Shown: positions 8,086 through 15,319, counted from the stretch's first letter. The stretch is DNA of 39,718 nucleotides from Kurthia zopfii (GCF_003143955.1 NZ_QFVS01000029.1:1-39718); one strand, 5' to 3'. Numbers and translations: made by a program. The notes: a model not told the origin generated them from the letters alone.

Positions 8086-8550
8086 TTTTTCATAAATTGT
8101 GTAGCGGAAAGTAAATCCGTCACCTTTATGGTCTTCAGTTGTAGTCTTTTCAGCCCATCCTTCATACGCAGGGAAGAATGTGTCCCCTTCGAATGAATGG
8201 TCAATTTTTGTAATGTATAAACGGTCGGCCATTGGTAATGCTTCTGTAAATATTTGCTGACCACCGATGATCATTATTTCTGGCTCAGCTTGTACTAAAG
8301 TTAATGCTTCCTCTAAAGAATGCACCACTTCAATTCCTTCTGCGCTGTATGCCTTATTACGCGTGATGACGATATTACGTCTACCTGGTAACGGTCGACC
8401 AATCGATTCAAACGTATTTCTACCCATAATAATTGGCTTACCCATCGTCATCTTTTTAAAATAAGCGAGATCACCTGGCAAATGCCACGGCATTTCATTG
8501 TTTAATCCAATTACTCTGTTCACATCATGTGCTACAATTAACGAAATCAT
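8083..8550 (-). CDS. dfrA: Dihydrofolate reductase
   Basis: Reduces dihydrofolate to tetrahydrofolate with NADPH. DHFR motifs: LIVAHDVNRVIGLNNEMPWHLPGDLAYFKK (written in parts: start ISLIVAHD, loop NEMPWHLPGDL), then KPIIMGRNTFESIGRPLPGR, and the IIGGQQIF nucleotide-binding segment. The start at the ATG at 8550 has GGAGGTG seven bases upstream; upstream codons are leader. Length 155. It works with ThyA nearby, which produces dihydrofolate. A SLAP-type gene on the opposite strand separates the two, so they are not one operon here. Confidence 0.96.
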   Translation of the reverse strand: MISLIVAHDVNRVIGLNNEMPWHLPGDLAYFKKMTMGKPIIMGRNTFESIGRPLPGRRNIVITRNKAYSAEGIEVVHSLEEALTLVQAEPEIMIIGGQQIFTEALPMADRLYITKIDHSFEGDTFFPAYEGWAEKTTTEDHKGDGFTFRYTIYEK

Positions 8551-8579
8551 ATTTTCACCTCCATATACTAATTTCCAAT

Positions 8580-8631
8580 ATGCATAGAGAACAAACATCT
8601 TTTTGTAAATCTATGCATCTTTTATATTATA
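8580..8631 (-). promoter_or_regulatory. dfrA -10 element and 5' leader stem-loop
   Basis: A TATAAT hexamer lies on the minus strand at 8626-8631 without a good -35. Directly downstream, at the predicted 5' end of the mRNA, ATGCATAG (8611-8618) pairs with CTATGCAT (8580-8587), with an inner ACAAA/TTTGT stem. It may stabilise or regulate the leader. Seen in sequence; function inferred. Confidence 0.45.
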
Positions 8632-8743
8632 GTAGAAAAATCAATTTTTTTCAGTAGGATTAGGCATTTCATCGTAGTCAAAAATAAAGTCACAACAATC
8701 GACTCATAAATTTTATTATTTTCATGGGTCTAAAGGAGATAAA

Positions 8744-9064
8744 ATGAACTTATCATTTGAAAAGACATGGGAAAACGCGATCGCACCCATTGACCGACAA
8801 GCAATCACTCAATTATTTGAGGATACGAAGGACTCACAGGAACGCTACTCACATTATAAATCAACGACCAACCACCGAGGGCATACATTGATTACATTAT
8901 TAATTCATAATCGCAGTGATCAACTTTTATTATTCAACCATACTGAAGTCGCCTATGAAAACAATGTCGATTTCTTCACGATTCCAAAGCTCATCATACC
9001 ACCGAAAACCTCTACACCATGGTGTTTTATTTACAAAAACAAAGGAACTGCCCAAGTTGATTGA
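8744..9064 (+). CDS. Small SLAP-domain-like protein
   Basis: A 106-residue protein with no signal peptide. The pattern WENAIAPIDRQAITQLFE near the N-terminus, a central ITLLIHNRSDQ beta strand and the C-terminal IPPKTSTPWCFIYK match the SLAP domain found in S-layer or accessory-Sec related proteins of bacilli. No enzymatic motif is visible. A strong ribosome site AAAGGAG lies six bases before ATG. It stands alone between divergent dfrA and convergent thyA and shares a bidirectional terminator with thyA. The role is unknown; the domain call is from pattern memory. Confidence 0.6.
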   Translation: MNLSFEKTWENAIAPIDRQAITQLFEDTKDSQERYSHYKSTTNHRGHTLITLLIHNRSDQLLLFNHTEVAYENNVDFFTIPKLIIPPKTSTPWCFIYKNKGTAQVD

Positions 9065-9077
9065 GGCAGTTCCTTCT
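9044..9077. terminator. Bidirectional terminator between SLAP-like gene and thyA
   Basis: GGAACTGCC (9044-9052) pairs with GGCAGTTCC (9065-9073). The T-rich tail is clearer on the minus strand (TTTGTTTTTG), so thyA benefits most. Confidence 0.7.
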
Positions 9078-9079
9078 AT

Positions 9080-10039
9080 TTAAACAGCAATCGGAGCTTT
9101 AATGCTCGGATGCGGGTCATACCCTTCGATTTTCAAGTCTTCCATTTCATAATCGAAAATCGATGTTTTCTCTTCATTTAAGTGAAGCGTTGGCAATGCA
9201 CGATGTTCGCGTGATAGCTGCTCATTTACTTGATCCAGATGATTTTTGTAAATATGTGCATCCCCTAATGTATGGATGAACTCCCCAACTTCCAAATCAC
9301 ATTCTTTTGCGATCAAATGCGTCAATAATGCGTATGAAGCGATATTGAATGGTACACCTAAAAATACATCTGCCGAACGTTGGTAAAGTTGACATGATAA
9401 TTTGCCATCTGCGACATAGAATTGGAACAATGTATGGCATGGTGGTAAAGCCATATCGTCAACTTCAGCCGGATTCCATGCACTGACAATATGTCGGCGC
9501 GAATTCGGATTATTTTTGATTGAATGAATGACGTTTTTAATTTGGTCGATTGTGCCGCCTTCAGCATCTGGCCATGAACGCCATTGCTTACCGTAAACAG
9601 GCCCTAAATCACCATATTTTGCGGCAAAATCATCATCTGATAAAATCTTCTCTTGGAAAATCGACATTTGTTCTTTATAAATGACCGCGAATTGTTCATC
9701 CTTCGCTGCACGATTACCGAAATGATCCATATTTGGCCCTTCGTATTCATCGCTCGTCACCCATTTTTCGAACGCCCACTCATCCCATATATGATTACGC
9801 TGTTGGATCAATGTTTTGACATTCGTATCGCCTTTTAAAAACCATAGTAATTCAGTGGCAATTAATCGGAACGCTGTTTTTTTAGTCGTTAATAACGGAA
9901 ATCCTTCTTGTAAATCGAATCGCATTTGGTAACCAAATGTACTCCAAGTACCTGTACCTGTGCGGTCGCCTTTCGCATTTCCTTCATCTAAAATATATTG
10001 GCAAAGCTTTAAGTAAGCTTCATCTACATGATTGATCAT
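9080..10039 (-). CDS. thyA: Thymidylate synthase
   Basis: Makes dTMP from dUMP with methylene-tetrahydrofolate, releasing dihydrofolate for DfrA. Motifs: [13 protein letters not shown], the phosphate-binding [10 protein letters not shown], the catalytic cysteine C201 in [30 protein letters not shown] and [12 protein letters not shown]. Length 319 includes an insert of about 50 residues (roughly 90-140) after RNHIWDEW, as in Lactobacillus casei-type enzymes; E. coli ThyA lacks it. ATG with AAGGGAG upstream. An extended -10 is visible in the leader. Confidence 0.96.
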   Translation of the reverse strand: MINHVDEAYLKLCQYILDEGNAKGDRTGTGTWSTFGYQMRFDLQEGFPLLTTKKTAFRLIATELLWFLKGDTNVKTLIQQRNHIWDEWAFEKWVTSDEYEGPNMDHFGNRAAKDEQFAVIYKEQMSIFQEKILSDDDFAAKYGDLGPVYGKQWRSWPDAEGGTIDQIKNVIHSIKNNPNSRRHIVSAWNPAEVDDMALPPCHTLFQFYVADGKLSCQLYQRSADVFLGVPFNIASYALLTHLIAKECDLEVGEFIHTLGDAHIYKNHLDQVNEQLSREHRALPTLHLNEEKTSIFDYEMEDLKIEGYDPHPSIKAPIAV

Positions 10040-10068
10040 ATCAAAACTCCCTTAAAATCTTTTGTTCC

Positions 10069-10077
10069 ATTATAACA
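10069..10077 (-). promoter_or_regulatory. Extended -10 element for thyA
   Basis: TGTTATAAT on the minus strand, a perfect TATAAT with a TGn extension, 30 nt upstream of the thyA start. No convincing -35. Confidence 0.5.
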
Positions 10078-10129
10078 AAATTCCTTCAATACTTCTTAGT
10101 TTTATACAAAATCGAGTGTAAATGCAAAG

Positions 10130-10155
10130 AACCAAACGTAATCATACGATTGGCT
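10130..10155 (-). terminator. Probable terminator of the NCS2 permease gene
   Basis: CCAAACGTA (10132-10140) pairs with TACGATTGG (10145-10153) with one mismatch and a 4-nt loop. The minus-strand tail TTCTTTGCATTT is only moderately T-rich. Confidence 0.5.
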
Positions 10156-10163
10156 CCGTGTCA

Positions 10164-11501
10164 TTATTCTGTAATCGCATTTCTTTCTGCTTCATCTTTA
10201 TCCTCTTTTGACGCAGGAATGATGAGATTTAAAATTAATACGGCGATTGCACCTACTGCAGTTCCTGAAGATAGGATGTAGTTCACAAATGGTGGTACCG
10301 AGTTCATCACATCTGCTGGTATGCCCATTGTACCGATTGTTAGTAAAATTGGAATACCGATGACCATCATATTACGGTCATTAATCGTCACTTTTTGGAT
10401 TACTTTTAAACCATTCATAATAATCGCGACACAGACAATTCCGAAGATCGCATTAATAACAGTCAGCGGCACACAAGTGATAAGCGCTGCCAACTTCGGC
10501 ATTAGGCCAAGCAGCACTAGAATGATACCTGCCGCAATAATGGCACGTTTACTCGCTACTTTTGTTAAAGCGATAATCCCCGCATTTGAAGAATAGCCCG
10601 TCATTGGTGTACTGCCAACTACGCCACCAACTAAACAACCTAGACCTTCACCGACTGCCCCTTTATTTAAACGTTTTTCATTTAACTTCTCATTTGTGAC
10701 AGTCCCTACTACGAACCAAGTGCCTGTCGTTTCGATTAAAATAATAAAATAGATAAAGACCATTGTTAAAACGGCTTGAAGATTGAACTCTGGCTTACCG
10801 AATGGGAATGCTGTTGGCAAAGAGAACCATTTTGCTTCCGCAACTTTTGCGAAACTTACTGTACCAAACATCATTGCGACAATTGTCCCTACTGCTATGG
10901 CGATGACAACGGATGTAAGACGGAAAAATGTTCCTGCGCCACCGTTTTTTCTACCTAGCAGCATTAGCGCTACTAATATAGTTGCTGTGACAGATGAAAT
11001 GATTATATTTGATTTAACATCGCCCTCATACAGGCTACCAAAAGCTGTTGGCATCAACGAAATTCCGACGATGACAATTACAGTTCCGCCTACTAATGGT
11101 GGAATGATTTTCTTCACTGTTTTAGCAAAAACTTTTAGCGGGTAACCTAATAATGCGATCAATAATGCACCAGGTAATAATGCACCAAATACTGCGCCGA
11201 GTCCCAATTTACTACCGATTGCCCCAAGTGCGCCGATTGGAATGTATGACGGCCCTTGTACGACAGGTAATTTAAGCCCACCTAATGTTTGAATCAATGT
11301 TGCGATCCCAGCTGCTAAGAAACACATTTGAATAAAGAATGACGTATCATTTCCTAATGCGAGCATACCAGCAATAATAATTGGTGCAATATATAAGTCC
11401 ATCGCTAATACATGCTGTGTTCCTAAAAGGAATGCTCTACCCCATCCTATCTTTTCATTGATCCCAACGAAATCGTTCGTGTTTTTTGTTTCATTTACCA
11501 C
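10164..11501 (-). CDS. NCS2-family nucleobase (uracil/xanthine/urate) permease
   Basis: A 445-residue polytopic protein with 12-14 hydrophobic segments. Features of the nucleobase-ascorbate/NCS2 family: LGTQHVLAMDLYIAPII at helix 1, the QGPSYIPIGALGAIG segment, the ETTGTWFVVG helix 8 region, and SSNAGIIALTKV, which fits the family signature [QE]-N-x-G-x4-T-[RK] with Ser in the first place. The substrate cannot be read directly; helix 8 and the divergent Rieske gene make a purine plausible. GTG start with AAAGGGG eight bases upstream. The 219-bp divergent spacer holds repeats that suggest shared control with the oxygenase. Confidence 0.85.
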   Translation of the reverse strand: MVNETKNTNDFVGINEKIGWGRAFLLGTQHVLAMDLYIAPIIIAGMLALGNDTSFFIQMCFLAAGIATLIQTLGGLKLPVVQGPSYIPIGALGAIGSKLGLGAVFGALLPGALLIALLGYPLKVFAKTVKKIIPPLVGGTVIVIVGISLMPTAFGSLYEGDVKSNIIISSVTATILVALMLLGRKNGGAGTFFRLTSVVIAIAVGTIVAMMFGTVSFAKVAEAKWFSLPTAFPFGKPEFNLQAVLTMVFIYFIILIETTGTWFVVGTVTNEKLNEKRLNKGAVGEGLGCLVGGVVGSTPMTGYSSNAGIIALTKVASKRAIIAAGIILVLLGLMPKLAALITCVPLTVINAIFGIVCVAIIMNGLKVIQKVTINDRNMMVIGIPILLTIGTMGIPADVMNSVPPFVNYILSSGTAVGAIAVLILNLIIPASKEDKDEAERNAITE

Positions 11502-11653
11502 ATCAATTTCCCCTTTATCCTATTCTATCCATAAGAATGCTATTAACACGCGTTTTTCAAAAAACTATATTTGAATTATACATACGATCCGCAATGTTGT
11601 AAACTGTAAATACATACATTTTTCAAAAGTTATTCAATAATCGTTCGTGTTTT
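11471..11653. repeat. Pair of 15-bp direct repeats around the permease/oxygenase divergent promoter
   Basis: AATCGTTCGTGTTTT occurs at 11471-11485 (inside codons 5-10 of the permease) and at 11639-11653 (just upstream of the -35 of the Rieske gene). On the other strand each reads AAAACACGAACGATT, sharing the CGAAC core with the PurR box AWWWCCGAACWWT (10 of 13 positions). Such a long exact match within 170 bp is unlikely by chance. Confidence 0.6.
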
Positions 11654-11693
11654 GTATTGACTCGCAAGAATCCATCTTATAAAATGTATGTAT
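11610..11693. repeat. 13-bp inverted repeat spanning the Rieske promoter
   Basis: ATACATACATTTT (11610-11622) and its exact reverse complement AAAATGTATGTAT (11681-11693). The right arm covers the end of the -10 box. A further partial copy, ATACATACG, lies at 11578-11586. This layout fits a pair of operator sites for a looping or dimeric regulator. Function inferred. Confidence 0.6.
11657..11685 (+). promoter_or_regulatory. Sigma-A promoter of the Rieske oxygenase gene
   Basis: TTGACT (11657-11662), 17-nt spacer, TAAAAT (11680-11685). Predicted start near 11692, 29 nt before the ATG. Confidence 0.75.
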
Positions 11694-11720
11694 ATTACTT
11701 AATTTAAGGAGTCGAACAAA

Positions 11721-12695
11721 ATGATTGAAGACAAAGTATTGAGAGATGATTGGGTTGTCGCTTGTAGAGAATCTGATTTAACAGAAAAACCACTACAGCA
11801 AATCGTTCTTGGGGAGCGAATTGTTCTTTTTAGAAATAGTAAAGGGGTTTATGCATTTAAAGATCTTTGCGTTCACCGTGGCGCAGCGCTTTCACTAGGT
11901 TGCGTAAAAGATGATCAACTTGTCTGTCCGTATCACGGATGGGAATATGGCGATGATGGCCAATGTACGAAAATTCCACAATTGCCTGAAGGAACACAGG
12001 TTTCTAAAAAAGCGCAAGCATTTAAATACGGTTGTAAAGTTGCTTACGGATTCATTTGGGTAAATATTAATAATAATAATCCGGACTTCTTTCCATATAA
12101 AGAATCAACTGGCGGCGAATTCCGCAATGTTATTTGGGGACCTCAATCAGTTGAAGCGAAACCACCTCGTATTGTAGAAAACTTCCTTGATGTAGGTCAC
12201 TTAGCATTCGTACACGTTGGTTTCCTAGGGGTGGAAGATAAGCCTGTCATCGGTGATTACCGTGTCGTTTCAGAAAATGATCGACTATATACAACACCAA
12301 TCGAAGTGTATCAACCGGATCCAGACGGTTCTGGGGAAGCGAAGAATGTCCTATATACTTACGAAATTCTGCGCCCACTAACCGTTCGTTTCACGAAAGA
12401 AGAACCTACGAATAATACGAAGATGACGATTCTATTAACAATCAAGCCTGTTGAAGACTTAAAATCAGTTGCTTACGGTATTCTTTCATTCAACTATGAA
12501 ACTGGTCAATCGGATGAAGAAATCGTCGCATTCCAAGATATGATCTTCTCACAAGATAAGCCAATTGTAGAAAATCAAAAGCCTGAAGAACTTCCATTAG
12601 ATCTGCAAGCTGAACTTTCATTGAAATTTGATCGTCTTAGCATCGCATACCGCCAATATTTGAAAAAACTTGGTGTTGTTTTAGGTGTAGAGTAA
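11721..12695 (+). CDS. Rieske non-heme iron oxygenase, catalytic subunit
   Basis: A 324-residue oxygenase. Rieske [2Fe-2S] ligands: C50 and H52 (CVHRGAA), C69 and H72 (CPYHGW). Mononuclear iron site: ENFLDVGHLAFVH with bridging D157 and ligands H160 and H165; a third carboxylate probably lies in AFQDMIFSQD. This matches the vanillate O-demethylase/phthalate-type (PaO/VanA) branch. Such enzymes hydroxylate or demethylate aromatic or heterocyclic substrates with electrons from a separate reductase. No reductase or ferredoxin is in the window. Some Rieske enzymes are tied to purine catabolism (the hpxD case), which suits the divergent nucleobase permease; the substrate remains unknown. AAGGAG ribosome site; single gene with its own promoter and terminator. 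Confidence 0.9.
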   Translation: MIEDKVLRDDWVVACRESDLTEKPLQQIVLGERIVLFRNSKGVYAFKDLCVHRGAALSLGCVKDDQLVCPYHGWEYGDDGQCTKIPQLPEGTQVSKKAQAFKYGCKVAYGFIWVNINNNNPDFFPYKESTGGEFRNVIWGPQSVEAKPPRIVENFLDVGHLAFVHVGFLGVEDKPVIGDYRVVSENDRLYTTPIEVYQPDPDGSGEAKNVLYTYEILRPLTVRFTKEEPTNNTKMTILLTIKPVEDLKSVAYGILSFNYETGQSDEEIVAFQDMIFSQDKPIVENQKPEELPLDLQAELSLKFDRLSIAYRQYLKKLGVVLGVE

Positions 12696-12703
12696 AAAAT
12701 TAT

Positions 12704-12735
12704 TGTCGAACTGCGTAAAGTGGTTCGACATTTTT
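12704..12735 (+). terminator. Terminator of the Rieske gene
   Basis: TGTCGAAC (12704-12711) pairs with GTTCGACA (12723-12730), then five T. Confidence 0.85.
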
Positions 12736-12857
12736 CTACTAATTACTATTTTTTATCCACTTATGCAGCTACTATTCCCCCTTATTCAAACTCTTATCCT
12801 CATTATTATAACAATAACCCTTTCTAATTGAGAATTCCCTTTTATTGTTACTCTATT

Positions 12858-12886
12858 TTGACTACTTTTTCAATATAGTATATAAA
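12858..12886 (+). promoter_or_regulatory. Strong sigma-A-type promoter, distal to the first MFS gene
   Basis: TTGACT (12858-12863), 17-nt spacer, TATAAA (12881-12886). GTTACTCTA occurs directly upstream (12847-12855) and again at 12901-12909 just after the predicted start, the second copy within a palindrome. The promoter is thus bracketed by likely operator half-sites. No ORF follows for about 650 bp. Confidence 0.6.
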
Positions 12887-12902
12887 TTTTTTATTCAATG
12901 GT

Positions 12903-12918
12903 TACTCTAATTAGAGTA
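12903..12918. repeat. 16-bp perfect palindrome at the distal start site
   Basis: TACTCTAATTAGAGTA, followed by a T-rich run (TTTGTTTTTTCG...). It could be an operator just downstream of +1 or a weak terminator hairpin; it is close to the start site, which favours an operator. Confidence 0.6.
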
Positions 12919-13059
12919 TTTGTTTTTTCGTTTTTTTACAGAAGTCAACAACATTTACGAGAAAAAATCGACAAAATAAAAATTTTTTTAATGTTTTTTA
13001 AGGTTGCTTTTTATTATATTTTCCCCGGGGTGAGCATCAAAATGATCTATTTTCATTAT

Positions 13060-13091
13060 TCTAATTTATGAATATATATTCATAAATTAGA
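13060..13091. repeat. 32-bp perfect palindrome
   Basis: The left half is TCTAATTTATGAATAT (13060-13075) and the right half is its exact reverse complement (13076-13091), with no spacer. The TATGAAT/ATTCATA cores also occur in a 16-bp palindrome before the second MFS gene. It may be a regulator site; an uninterrupted palindrome this long is rare by chance even in AT-rich DNA. Confidence 0.7.
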
Positions 13092-13192
13092 TTTAATATT
13101 CAACTTTACTATTATAAGAATACTTATATCCTTTATTGAGAATCTACTGAAATCAATACATTGCGACATGATTCGACAGTTGTTTACATTTA

Positions 13193-13243
13193 TACATTAA
13201 TTAACTAATGTATTGCGGTTGAATATTTTAACACTAAAATATT
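13193..13243. repeat. Two adjacent inverted repeats
   Basis: TACATTA (13193-13199) with TAATGTA (13206-13212), a near-palindrome of 20 bp; and AATATTTTA (13222-13230) with TAAAATATT (13235-13243) around ACAC. Both lie about 90-140 bp upstream of the proximal -35. Confidence 0.5.
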
Positions 13244-13330
13244 TTAAAGTGAAAGTAGTGAGTATATTTTTGATTACCTGTATTTAGTATTTAACCCTTT
13301 TCCTTCTTGTGTTTACTACTTCACATACTA

Positions 13331-13359
13331 TTGACACTGCATTCACGATACTGTAACAT
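13331..13359 (+). promoter_or_regulatory. Sigma-A promoter of the first MFS gene
   Basis: TTGACA (13331-13336), 17-nt spacer, TAACAT (13354-13359). Start near 13366 gives a 5' leader of about 184 nt. The leader contains TGAACAA/TTGTTCA (13388-13394/13409-13415) and another perfect inverted repeat at 13495-13518. Confidence 0.7.
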
Positions 13360-13494
13360 TTGGTTCGCAATCAGCTGTTGCAATACTTGAACAAGAATAG
13401 TACAAATTTTGTTCATGCTTACTATTGAGTCGAGGTCTTCATATAGTATGAACCTTACAAATTAGTAATTTATCATGTAATTATTATTAAGTAG

Positions 13495-13518
13495 TGCAAT
13501 TTGTACTAGCAAATTGCA
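13495..13518 (+). repeat. 9-bp perfect inverted repeat in the MFS leader
   Basis: TGCAATTTG (13495-13503) pairs with CAAATTGCA (13510-13518) around TACTAG, ending about 18 nt before the ribosome site. In RNA it would form a hairpin next to the translation start; in DNA it could be an operator. Confidence 0.55.
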
Positions 13519-13549
13519 TATAAAAGTATATAGAAAAAGAGGGTTCATA

Positions 13550-14836
13550 ATGAAAAACAACAAGAAAAAGTTCCATTATGCTTGGATCATCCTAATCAGT
13601 GTTGCTTTAACTGTTGGTTTAACTAAAGCAGGTATTTCTACTGCCGGCGGTTTATTCCTAACACCAATCACTGATGATCTAGGTATCGGTATGGGAAGTC
13701 TTACTTTATACTTCTCAATCGCATCAATCGTTACAATGGTATTTCTACCATTAGCAGGTAAAATCATCGCTAAATATGATGTTCGTGCAGTATTAATCAT
13801 CGCAATGTTATTACAAGGTGGTAGTTTCGCTGCATTCGGTTTAATGAACTCTGTATGGGGTTGGTACATTTTCTGTATCCCAATGTCAATCGGTTCAGTA
13901 TTCTTAACTCAAATCGCAGGTCCTATTCTATTAAACAACTGGTTCAAAAAACATAACGGTCTTGCATTAGGTATCATGGTAGCAACTGGTGGTGTCATCG
14001 GTGCAATCTTACAGCCAACAGCTGGTAACTTAATCGCAGATCAAGGTTGGAGAAACACTTACTTCATCCTAGCTGGTCTTGTAACAGTAATCGTAGTTCC
14101 ATTAGTATTCTTTACAATTCGTTTCGCTCCAAAAGATAAAGGTCTACAACCATTAGGTGCAGACGAAGTGGATGAAAATTCAGATACTCCTGCTGCTCCA
14201 ACTGCTTTATCAGGCGTATCATTCAAAAATGCTAAGAAATCAAGTGCTTTCGTTGGATTATTCTTATTCTTCTTCTTGATTACTTCAATTGCATCATTCA
14301 GTCAACATTTAGCTCCATTCGCTTTAAACCACGGTTTCGACATTAAATTTGCTGGTACTGCTTTAGGTATTATGCAACTTGGTATCGTAATCGGCGCATT
14401 ATCATTCGGTGTATTAGCTGATAAAATTGGCGCACGTAACACTGCAATTTTCGCAATGGCATTAGGTATTATCCCAATGGTAATCCTATTACTAGTTCCT
14501 GAAAACCCAACATTATTCATCGTAGCTGTTACAATCTTCGGTTTCGTCGTATCTTCACTTGGTACACTTGGACCGCTATTAACTTCTGCATTGTTCGGTA
14601 TGAAGGATTACGCTCAAATTTACTCACTTGCAGCAATTGGTTTAGCTGTTGCAGGAATCGTAGCTTTACCAGGTTACGGATTCATGTACCAAATCACAGG
14701 TTCTTACTACTCAGTAATTATCGTTGTACTTGTACTATTAATCGCAAATATCTTCTTGATTCTATGGGCATTCATGGGCAAGAAGAAACTTGTCGAATCA
14801 GGTGCTTGGGAAGACGAAACAACTACAAAACAATAA
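13550..14836 (+). CDS. MFS transporter, oxalate/formate-monocarboxylate porter-like (paralog 1)
   Basis: A 428-residue, 12-helix major facilitator. It opens FHYAWIILISVALTVG, has the loop FLTPITDDLGIGMGS, the loop 2-3 motif AGKIIAKYDVRAV, and GILADKIGARNT-type motif (here GVLADKIGARNT) in the second half. This pattern fits the OFA/monocarboxylate-porter group; the substrate is unknown, probably a small organic anion. The start at the ATG at 13550 has AGAGGG upstream; a TTG 12 codons earlier lies in the leader hairpin. Codon use is skewed to GGT, CCA, AAC, TTC and ATC with few GCG/CCG/ACG codons, unlike paralog 2, which suggests high expression. It has its own promoter and terminator. Confidence 0.85.
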   Translation: MKNNKKKFHYAWIILISVALTVGLTKAGISTAGGLFLTPITDDLGIGMGSLTLYFSIASIVTMVFLPLAGKIIAKYDVRAVLIIAMLLQGGSFAAFGLMNSVWGWYIFCIPMSIGSVFLTQIAGPILLNNWFKKHNGLALGIMVATGGVIGAILQPTAGNLIADQGWRNTYFILAGLVTVIVVPLVFFTIRFAPKDKGLQPLGADEVDENSDTPAAPTALSGVSFKNAKKSSAFVGLFLFFFLITSIASFSQHLAPFALNHGFDIKFAGTALGIMQLGIVIGALSFGVLADKIGARNTAIFAMALGIIPMVILLLVPENPTLFIVAVTIFGFVVSSLGTLGPLLTSALFGMKDYAQIYSLAAIGLAVAGIVALPGYGFMYQITGSYYSVIIVVLVLLIANIFLILWAFMGKKKLVESGAWEDETTTKQ

Positions 14837-14846
14837 GAACTGTACT

Positions 14847-14880
14847 ACCCCTACTATTTCAAAGTAGGGGTTTTCTTTTC
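14847..14880 (+). terminator. Terminator of MFS paralog 1
   Basis: ACCCCTACT (14847-14855) pairs with AGTAGGGGT (14863-14871), then TTTCTTTTC. Confidence 0.85.
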
Positions 14881-14991
14881 GTTATTTTGATATATTTTAT
14901 TCATCTGTTCATACTTTCACATAAAGTGAACTGTGACGGTGTTGTTGTACAGATTAGATAGAAACTTTCATTTCTATATTTACTTTTTTAC

Positions 14992-15007
14992 AATATGAAT
15001 TCATATT
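14992..15007. repeat. 16-bp perfect palindrome upstream of MFS paralog 2
   Basis: AATATGAATTCATATT. It shares the TATGAAT...ATTCATA arrangement with the 32-bp palindrome upstream of MFS paralog 1, but with different centre spacing. Confidence 0.55.
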
Positions 15008-15017
15008 ACAAAAAACT

Positions 15018-15060
15018 CCGATTAGAACTGATCGATATTTTCTCGTTCTAATCGGTGCTT
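15018..15060. terminator. Orphan bidirectional terminator hairpin
   Basis: 11-bp perfect stem (15018-15028 with 15045-15055) bounded by A-run before and TGCTTTTTG after. It may insulate MFS paralog 2 from upstream transcription or end a small RNA. Confidence 0.65.
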
Positions 15061-15240
15061 TTTGTATTCATTTTCTGTTTTAAACTATATAGATATAATT
15101 TTTAAACTTCTTTCCATTCCAATCTTGATTTTAAAATGAACGATTCTGTCCCTTATTTTACATACAGATTAAAGGTTTTTCCTCCTATTTCCTTCTATTA
15201 AAATAAAACAATTTTTATTTTCGTAGTATAAATACATTTA

Positions 15241-15269
15241 TTGACACCCAAGTCAGTATATTGTAATAT
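15241..15269 (+). promoter_or_regulatory. Sigma-A promoter of MFS paralog 2
   Basis: TTGACA (15241-15246), 17-nt spacer, TAATAT (15264-15269). Start near 15276 gives a short leader of about 44 nt, unlike the long leader of paralog 1. Confidence 0.75.
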
Positions 15270-15319
15270 TCAAATTATAAAGACTATTGTGAATATTTAA
15301 TAAGAATGGGGTTATGTGA

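Larger units (their letters stand above)
12736..13549. other. 814-bp palindrome-rich, very AT-rich intergenic region
   Basis: No coding frame with a ribosome site is visible on either strand. It holds two good plus-strand promoters (12858-12886 and 13331-13359) and at least six inverted repeats, listed separately. A lone GC palindrome CCCCGGGG sits at 13023-13030. The region precedes the first MFS gene and probably serves as its control region; a non-coding transcript from the distal promoter is possible. Confidence 0.7.
14887..15062 (+). ncRNA. Candidate small RNA between the two MFS genes
   Basis: TTGATA (14887-14892), 17-nt spacer and CATACT (14910-14915) could start a transcript near 14922. 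It would end at an orphan terminator: CCGATTAGAAC (15018-15028) paired with GTTCTAATCGG (15045-15055), then TGCTTTTTG. No ORF lies between. The stem is perfect over 11 bp. The first MFS gene already has its terminator upstream, so this one needs another transcript, or is a relic. Promoter match is moderate; speculative. Confidence 0.3.

Noticed and set aside
10776-10958. Cysteine-rich frame antisense to the NCS2 permease
   Set aside because: The Cys codons are the complement of helix codons of the permease; no ribosome site; shadow frame.
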